Below are positions 58,901 through 64,000 of a DNA stretch of 64,000 nucleotides, piece by piece. Below the pieces are notes generated by a model that was given only the letters and a program-made list of their open reading frames with translations, did no database searches and was not told the origin of the DNA. The number at the start of each line of letters is the position of its first letter. Positions within the stretch are counted from its first letter, which is position 1. Both the position numbers and the translations under genes were made by a program. The DNA comes from Phyllostachys edulis (lineage: Eukaryota; Streptophyta; Magnoliopsida; Poales; Poaceae), in contig CM070548.1 in assembly GCA_036346405.1 (NCBI GenBank), positions 69,287,739 to 69,351,738 of the forward strand, given 5' to 3'.

Positions 58901-60706
58901 GATTTGTTAGTTGGTATTTCACACAGATGTATGACTCATCCAAAGCCGCCAGTGAGGAAAATGATATCCATGACGAGTTGTTTGATCTCTATGCCCAACA
59001 TGAGATGCAACATCGCCACAAGAAGGCTGCCAGCAGCAGGGCTGAGTCCTCTTCAACCATTGATACCAGTTGCTCATTAGTCTCAGTTTCAAGTGAGTTT
59101 TAGACCTTTCTACGATCTACTCCTACAGAGCCATCTAAATTAGACTTACTCATCAATCTAGATGCACCAAATTATCCTTTAGCAGACACGGGTTTTAAAT
59201 TGCTTGATTGGTGGAGATTGAATGCTCATAGGTTCCCAGTTGTGTCAAAGATGGCCAAGAAATTCTTGACGGTACCTGCCAGCAACGTATCCTTTGAGTC
59301 AACCTTTAGTGCTGGAGGTAGAGTTCTTGATGATTATCGTAGTGTTCTGCGTCCATGTATGGTTGAGGCATTAGTTTGTGGTTCTAGCTGGATACAGGGT
59401 TCTCAAAATGACATGACACCTCCAATGTTTGTGGTATGTTTTCCCATTCTAACTATTGTCCTCTTTCATATCCTGTTTGTTAATATTATATCTAACTCAA
59501 TTATCATTTTTCTCAACAGGAAGAAGACGATGAGGACGATGTAGAATCTATACCATTTCCTAAGGGTGTGGTGGCTAGCAACTAGTAAAATAGTAAGTTA
59601 TTTTTCATAGAACCTTCATATTTGTAATACTAGTTTGGCTTGCTGTGAGTACAATGATTTTTCATACAATCTGATATGCTTGATGAAAGATTGCTAAGCC
59701 TTACTGATTCAATGATGAATTTTTGAAACATCACAACGTTAGTTGCTCAGTGCCTACTGATAACCTGTAGCTAACATAGAATGATAAGAAACTTGCTTTT
59801 CAAAGAACTGCACATATAACAGTGAAATGGTAAGAGACTTGTACCCTTGCTAGCCTTTATGGTTTCCTTCGCATTTTTCACAGCCAGATTTACAAGGTCA
59901 AGATTTAGAGAGTCCAACCCATCAGTCAGTGAATTTTTCTTTCAAGGAATTTCGCTAAAGCAAAGAAATTTGTTTGTAGTTAGTGGTCCTCCAGGATGGG
60001 CCATCCTATTTGAAAGAGTAAAGCATTTCAGGATAATGTTATGCACAATACCAACAAAGATACTCTAGGATAAGCTTCAACTTTCTCCTTTTTGTGTAAA
60101 AGGTGTTTATTCTTGCAGGAACACCCAACCCAGATTCCAAGATCACAAGTTGGCAAGACCTTTCGTTTGGTAGAGGATAAGTTGACAAGATCACAAAAAG
60201 ACATTTTGTTTGATGGCCAAGTTCATTCAAGAATCAAGAATACTCAAGACCTTATGTTTTATGTTTTTAAGTGATATTATGGACCTTTCTTGATGATTGT
60301 GAACTTGTAATCTGCATGGATGTTTATTGATCTGCATCACTGCATGGAGTAACTATTTTTAAGTGATATTACATTTCATGTTTTCTGTTTATTGATCTGC
60401 ATGGAGCGTGGACTGCAGTCTTTTTTGTTTCGATATTGCTTTAGAGCCTACATATGTCACTGCAATGGTAAATACATGTGCATGCATAGAAGAATGAATT
60501 AATTTTGGATGTCCATCTCCTCAAAGTTGTGCAAATTCAGTTCATTAGTATCAATTTAATAACGAGCCTAACGAGCTGAGTTCAAGCTTTTGAACGAGCT
60601 GAGACGAGATTGGTATTCTGCTCGTTAGCTTAACGAGCCGAGCCGAGCCAAGCTCGTTTTTCTTAACGAGCTTTACCGAGCTAAGCTAGCTCGTTATCTA
60701 CCCCTA
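55975..60706 (+). mobile_element. hAT transposon, autonomous type
   Basis: Target copies GCTACAGG (55967-55974) and GCTACAAG (60707-60714) agree at 7 of 8 bases. Ends TAAGGGCGGG / CTACCCCTA are followed inward by long subterminal arrays of GCTCG/CGAGC words (55990-56150, 60560-60695). It encodes a BED-finger hAT transposase (57369-59585). The shared ends identify the 950-bp element at 14137-15086 as a non-autonomous relative. The 5' third (56160-56700) is GC-rich leader-like sequence with no recognised gene. Confidence 0.85.
57369..59585 (+). pseudogene. hAT transposase (BED finger, dimerisation domain), broken
   Basis: An exon follows the acceptor CTACGTAG (57368) with an acidic N-terminus. 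After a frameshift near 57490, a BED-type finger: CWELFKVVNVPSKKEKG, VKCQFCYGLFPY and a final Cys/His. The core has SLRGLDNIILSCDLWTS (catalytic Asp), ITLDNATSND (second Asp) and HVHCCCHIMNLIVNDGM. The C-terminal part has NVMVIATIFDPRFKI and the dimerisation block VSKMAKKFLTVPASN, ESTFSAGGRVLDDYRS, LRPCMVEALVC. A short intron (about 59432-59519, GTATGT...CAACAG) precedes a last exon with EEDDEDDVESIPFPKG, stop at about 59583. Stops at Gln-like positions (about 58110, 58178), 58505 and 59101 inactivate it. Relatives are Ac-like and RICESLEEPER proteins. Confidence 0.85.
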
Positions 60707-61894
60707 GCTACAAGGAGTTCAGCAACACCCACGGGCCATCGCTGAAGTAGATCTGCCAGTTCTACATAAGTTTTCTAACTCTTATCCTTTCGCTTCAATT
60801 GCTTTGTGCAACTTAGTGATGTGCATCTGTCTTCTTGCAGCTGGAGCGTATGGTAGAGTATGCACCCAAGTACATGGTGAGGAAGCACTTCGATGTCTAT
60901 TTGTTGTGGCTGTTCGGGTGGGTGATGTTCCTAAGGTCCCGCGGCCACAACGTCGACAAGCACATGATGAGGTATGCACGGGAGCGCTTCAGCATGATGG
61001 CGTAGGAGATTAGAGAGGTCATGGACCAATTTGTCGAGAAGACGAGGTGAGGCATCCAGCTGGCATCTTACCGTAGGCTGAGGGAGGTGGTGGGCCCACC
61101 TGTGCGTGGACGAGAGGTGAGCCACGGTGCGTCACGCCCCACATCTCCTCACCCGAATGTGGCGAGCGGGTCCTCGTGGCACCGTACTGGGAGTACCCTG
61201 GCATAGTTCGCATGTCAGCATGAAACACTCACGTTTGGTTGTTTGTTTTGAACTCCACTAGTTACTAACGGAGATTTTATCTGACAGGTCCTAAGTTCCA
61301 CCCGTACACGAGGTAGGAGTACGCGAAGCGGTCCGCTACCTTCGTGTGACGAGGTATGTCTATCTTGTTTGCATGCACAACGTACTATTTCATCATTTTT
61401 CGTCATGTTTACATGCATAATGTACTATTTCACAACTCGTACACCCCTTTGGGACGAGGAGCCACGCTCCGGGGACTTTGATTTCGACCAGGGTGGTGAT
61501 GGGCCTTCGCACGGCGAGAGCAGTCAGGTCTCTGTGGGGGCTTCACAGCTGCACGGTGCGCTTGAAGCGAGCCAACCGACGCAACACCCTCTCGCGACAA
61601 CCCCTCAGGCTACTCGAGCCGGTGGGGTGTCTCAGCCGCCTGAGCCTTTGATCTACTCATACCAGCGCCCGCAACTGCCCCGGACGAGGGCGAGAGTCAT
61701 ACGTGGGGTACTCCCCAAGAGGGGCCGCGAGTAGATATTTGTTCTTGTAAATATTAGTCATACCATGTAAATATAATGTTCTGTATAACTTACATTAAGC
61801 TAGTCTCGTGTTTCGATACTATTTGTTTTTGTGTCTGCAGGTAATGATGTGAGGGAGTCAGCATCGCGGCACCCCACCTTTTCAGACCACACCA

Positions 61895-62370
61895 GGTCAC
61901 GCCACATACTGTCATTTTTGTAAACCGAGATACAACACACTTCGATGCTACTTTTCCGCACCGAAAAGACTACACTCTACCACGCCCCCTTTTCAGACCG
62001 AAAAGACTGCACCCGGTCATGCCATACACTGTCACTTTTATAGACCGAGATGACAACACACTTCGGTGCTACATTTCCACATTGAAAAGACCACACTCAA
62101 CCACGCCCCCTTTTAGACCGAAAAGACCGAACCCTATCATGCCACATGCTGCCACTTTTTCAGCCCGAGTTGACAACACACTACGACACTACCTTTTTAG
62201 ACCGAAAAGGCCGCACTCTGTCACGCCACCTTTTTAGACAAAAAAGAGCACATCACAACACTCCACAAACTGCCACTTTTGCATACCAAGATGACAACAC
62301 ACTACAACACTACATGTGCAGACCAAAAATACCACACTCTGTCACGCCACCTATTTAGACCGAAAAGACC
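61895..62370 (+). repeat. four ~120-bp tandem repeats upstream of second MULE gene
   Basis: Units with the ACTG(T/C)CA(T/C)TTTT...ACCGAGAT...GACAACACAC...GACCGAAAAGAC pattern start near 61907, 62027, 62148 and 62268 (periods 120, 121, 120). The array ends directly at a TATA box (62374-62380). It has no coding potential. Its position, between the PMD gene and the second gene, is the same as the looser repeats at 19790-20010 in copy 1. Confidence 0.85.
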
Positions 62371-62373
62371 CAT

Positions 62374-62380
62374 TATAAAA
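62374..62380 (+). promoter_or_regulatory. TATA box of second MULE gene, copy 3
   Basis: TATAAAA lies 84 bases before ATG 62464 and at the end of the tandem array, paralleling TATAAAA at 20046-20052 in copy 1. Confidence 0.55.
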
Positions 62381-62463
62381 GGAGGGAGAAGAGAAGTGGA
62401 GGAGAAGAGAGCTAGAGGAGAACACTTCACCAAAGCTTGGTTCACACAACTGAGAGGAAGGGT

Positions 62464-62970
62464 ATGTTGGACTCGTTGACAAACTTCTACGCAAAGATGA
62501 TGCGAAAGCACGAGTGGCTTGCCGAGAGGGCTAAACCCTACCCCGATTGTTCTATGAAGGATGTTGAACTATGCGATGCGAGCCGAGACCTTCAAACGCT
62601 AGAAACCTTATGTACCCACCCCTACTGAAAAAGCACCGAAGGAGCCCAGAAAGCGATGTGGCGCGAGGTCCCGAATAGGAAGTTTAGTATGACCAAGACG
62701 CAGACGACGATAAGGGAAGACTCGCTAGCGAGACCGTGGCCGTCCAAAGACTTCGTCACCCAGTGCGATTCGGATCAAAGAGGTAAGTTATATTCAGTTT
62801 GCATCCTGATTATTAATTTGGCCCTACGTCGTGCTATCCTAACATCATTCAATCGTCTAGCCCGTCTCGCGGAACATGACTGACTTCGAGATCGCCACCG
62901 CCATGCGCGATCGAGACGAGGAAGGATCGATGTCCGCCAGATCGACCGATTTCGTTCCAATCAACTTTTT
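62464..62970 (+). pseudogene. second MULE gene (unrecognised protein), copy 3
   Basis: The ATG at 62464 opens MLDSLTNFYAKMMRKHEWLA, then ERAKPYPDCSMKDVELCD, with a stop at about 62626. Copy 1 (20096) has the same opening with TNFYA, a K-x-W-L pattern and SMKD. After the stop a comparable KPYV...APKEP-like segment is present in another frame (about 62600-62650). A plausible intron (GTAAGTTATATTC at about 62782 to CGTCTAG at 62860) precedes an exon with CGCGGAACATGACTGACTTC, parallel to CGCGGGACATGGGCGACTT in copy 1. The RKGKWPRSTQ terminus is not found here. No known family is recognised; the family is inferred real from conservation between copies. Confidence 0.5.
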
Positions 62971-63703
62971 TGCGGATTCCAAAAAGGCGCACATGTATCG
63001 TAAATGTATTTCAGTTTGTTGATTCGTGCATGTTGGCGTTTCTAATATTCGTAACAAAACCCAGCGTGCCATGTATTTCGCAATTAAATTATGAAGTCTT
63101 TCAAACTTAAATATCTTTTTCCAAATATTTCAACTATTAAATATCACATAATCTTTTCCCGAAGGAATTGGTTTCACAACAATACAATCGGGACAACAAC
63201 ACGCATGGCAACCCTAAACCAAAATACTTTTTTTATTTCGCTCCAAATGGAGCTATTTGTGTTATTGCATAGCCGAACTCGTGTAGCAAATTGCGTCGCC
63301 GATATCGCATTCTCTACTTTATATTTCGTTATGTTCTCCAATTTCGGATTCCGAACTACGCGGACACTTCAAGGTATTACAAAAAATCTTTATGAAATAA
63401 ACTAAATCTTTAGGCTGAATTCTCTATACATATATTTTTTTAAAAAAATAGGGCTATGTCGCCAGTTCAATTGGTGACAGGACCCTGTCGCCAATTGAAC
63501 TGGCGAAATTGTCCTGTTGCTAGTTCAATTAGCGACATGAACCTCTCCACACTATTTCAATTGGATATTATCGCCAATTGGAATGGCGACAGGAAAATTT
63601 GACAATTCTAAATAGCGCCGAACACATATTTTTGTAATTTTTTCACTATTTTTTTAATTATCTTTGAAATTAATAATATTTTTTTTAAAAAATCTTACAA
63701 GAG

Positions 63704-64000
63704 TAGCAAGTGTCAAAACATCGACCTGTTCAGATACAAACAAAACACCATGGAACCATCAACATCGTACGCGTCACACTAGCTCGCAGTCGCAGTTCAA
63801 AGTGCAAGCCAGCACAGCACTTTGAGAATTGGTCCTCTTCTTGTGCCCAGCAAATTCCAGCGTGCAGCCCATGCGTGGACCGGCTCCCCGGACCATCCCC
63901 ATCGCTCCTTCCTCACCGAAACGTGGGTCCCACGCCCACATGCTTGTGTCCGTGGCTCACTGCACCCGGTGCACGCATGCGCGGGTTCGACCACGCAGGG
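63704..64000. other. unassigned flank after MULE copy 3
   Basis: About 300 bases of mixed composition, GC-rich toward the window edge. No gene, element end or repeat is evident. It continues the locus into which MULE copy 3 inserted. Confidence 0.4.

Larger units (their letters stand above)
55386..61734 (+). pseudogene. plant mobile domain (PMD) protein gene, copy 3, split by hAT
   Basis: Exon 55386-55572 begins after TTTTCAG. The domain exon begins at 55660 (LRAADLLPLVRMVEATWEDD, then a TAG) and includes LLMTLVDRWRPETHTFH and REIALTLQDVTFLTGVP, the PMD core with the usual spacing. The hAT interrupts it at 55974/60707. A further exon starts at 60841 (LERMVEYAPKYMVRKHFDVY, LLWLFGWVMF, VDKHMMRYARE), again PMD-typical, and ends in TAG at about 61003. 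The C-terminal part (about 61440-61734) is rich in Ser/Gly/Gln and finishes RARVIRGVLPKRGRE. Stops and the insertion make it non-functional. PMD proteins MAIN/MAIL1 act in nuclear gene silencing in plants; the transposon versions' role is unknown. Confidence 0.65.
53953..63694 (+). mobile_element. MULE-like element with plant mobile domain gene (copy 3)
   Basis: Exact 9-bp flanks TTACAAGAG (53944-53952 and 63695-63703) enclose ends that read AGAATTTTTTTAAAAAAATA on the left and, inverted, GATTTTTTAAAAAAAATATT on the right. Subterminal palindromes (GTCGCCAATTGAACTGGCGA near 63488; GGCGACAGGAAC near 54186) replace the GTCGCCCAACC type of copies 1 and 2. It contains a PMD gene (from a TATA box at 54202), 120-bp tandem repeats, and a second gene from ATG 62464. 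A hAT element (55975-60706) sits in the PMD exon. Without the hAT it would be about 5 kb, like copy 1. Confidence 0.8.

Noticed and set aside
63427..63694. An independent small element at the right end of MULE copy 3, since TTTTTTTAAAAAAATAGGG repeats the left-end motif in direct orientation
   Set aside because: No separate target duplication was found around 63427, while TTACAAGAG flanks fit the whole 53953-63694 unit.
63797..63994. Minus-strand 65-codon frame at the window edge
   Set aside because: No recognisable motif, and composition is typical of GC-rich non-coding DNA.

Overview
The window reads as nuclear DNA of a grass (Poaceae, rice-like). The evidence is plant-type spliced exons, an intact fimbrin gene with 13 GT-AG or GC-AG introns in its coding region, and an almost unbroken mosaic of nested plant transposons: Ty1-copia including a Sirevirus, Ty3-gypsy chromovirus, L1 LINE, hAT, Mutator-like (MULE) and Helitron. 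There are no operons, ribosome-binding sites or CRISPR arrays. The species cannot be named from the sequence alone. Most coding stretches are decayed element genes. The one clearly intact host gene is the actin-bundling protein fimbrin on the minus strand (coding exons 49886 down to 45713, 14 exons, about 673 residues).

Layout. 1-2600: three truncated LTR-element pieces. 2600-10057: a 5'-truncated Sirevirus-like copia element with coiled-coil gag, broken pol, a palindrome-rich 3' non-coding region and a 1.9-kb LTR; it abuts 10058-13899, a minus-strand copia element with its own LTR and primer-binding site. 13900-22350: the tail of a host-like gene (Pro/Tyr/Cys-rich exon) hit by three DNA transposons, each with a target-site duplication: a hAT element carrying a captured piece of splicing factor SF3A1 (14137-15086), a second, ZMYM-like hAT (15163-16714), and a 5.4-kb MULE-like element with a plant mobile domain (PMD) gene (16806-22216). 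22350-30540: sparse sequence with a truncated L1 tail, a mini-Helitron and a 4.9-kb L1 (24589-29491). 30547-43037: a Tekay-type gypsy element whose gag is split by a 5-kb minus-strand LTR. 43613-45543: the 3' end of a second PMD-type MULE and a truncated LINE. 45713-50450: fimbrin. 50770-53830: an unclassified element with inverted subterminal repeats holding a solo copia LTR. 53953-63694: a third PMD-type MULE (9.7 kb) interrupted by a 4.7-kb autonomous-type hAT (55975-60706).

The most interesting system is the PMD-type MULE family. Two elements have exact 9-bp target duplications, AT-rich termini, subterminal GTCGCC/GGCGAC palindromes, a first transcription unit encoding a PMD protein, a tandem-repeat region ending in a TATA box, and a second, unrecognised gene. 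That second gene starts with a shared N-terminus (M(L)DS-TNFYA) and, in two copies, ends with the identical peptide RKGKWPRSTQ. No MuDR-type transposase was recognised inside these elements. The arrangement suggests a two-gene transposon in which the PMD protein and the unknown protein may both work on the palindromic ends; this is inference.
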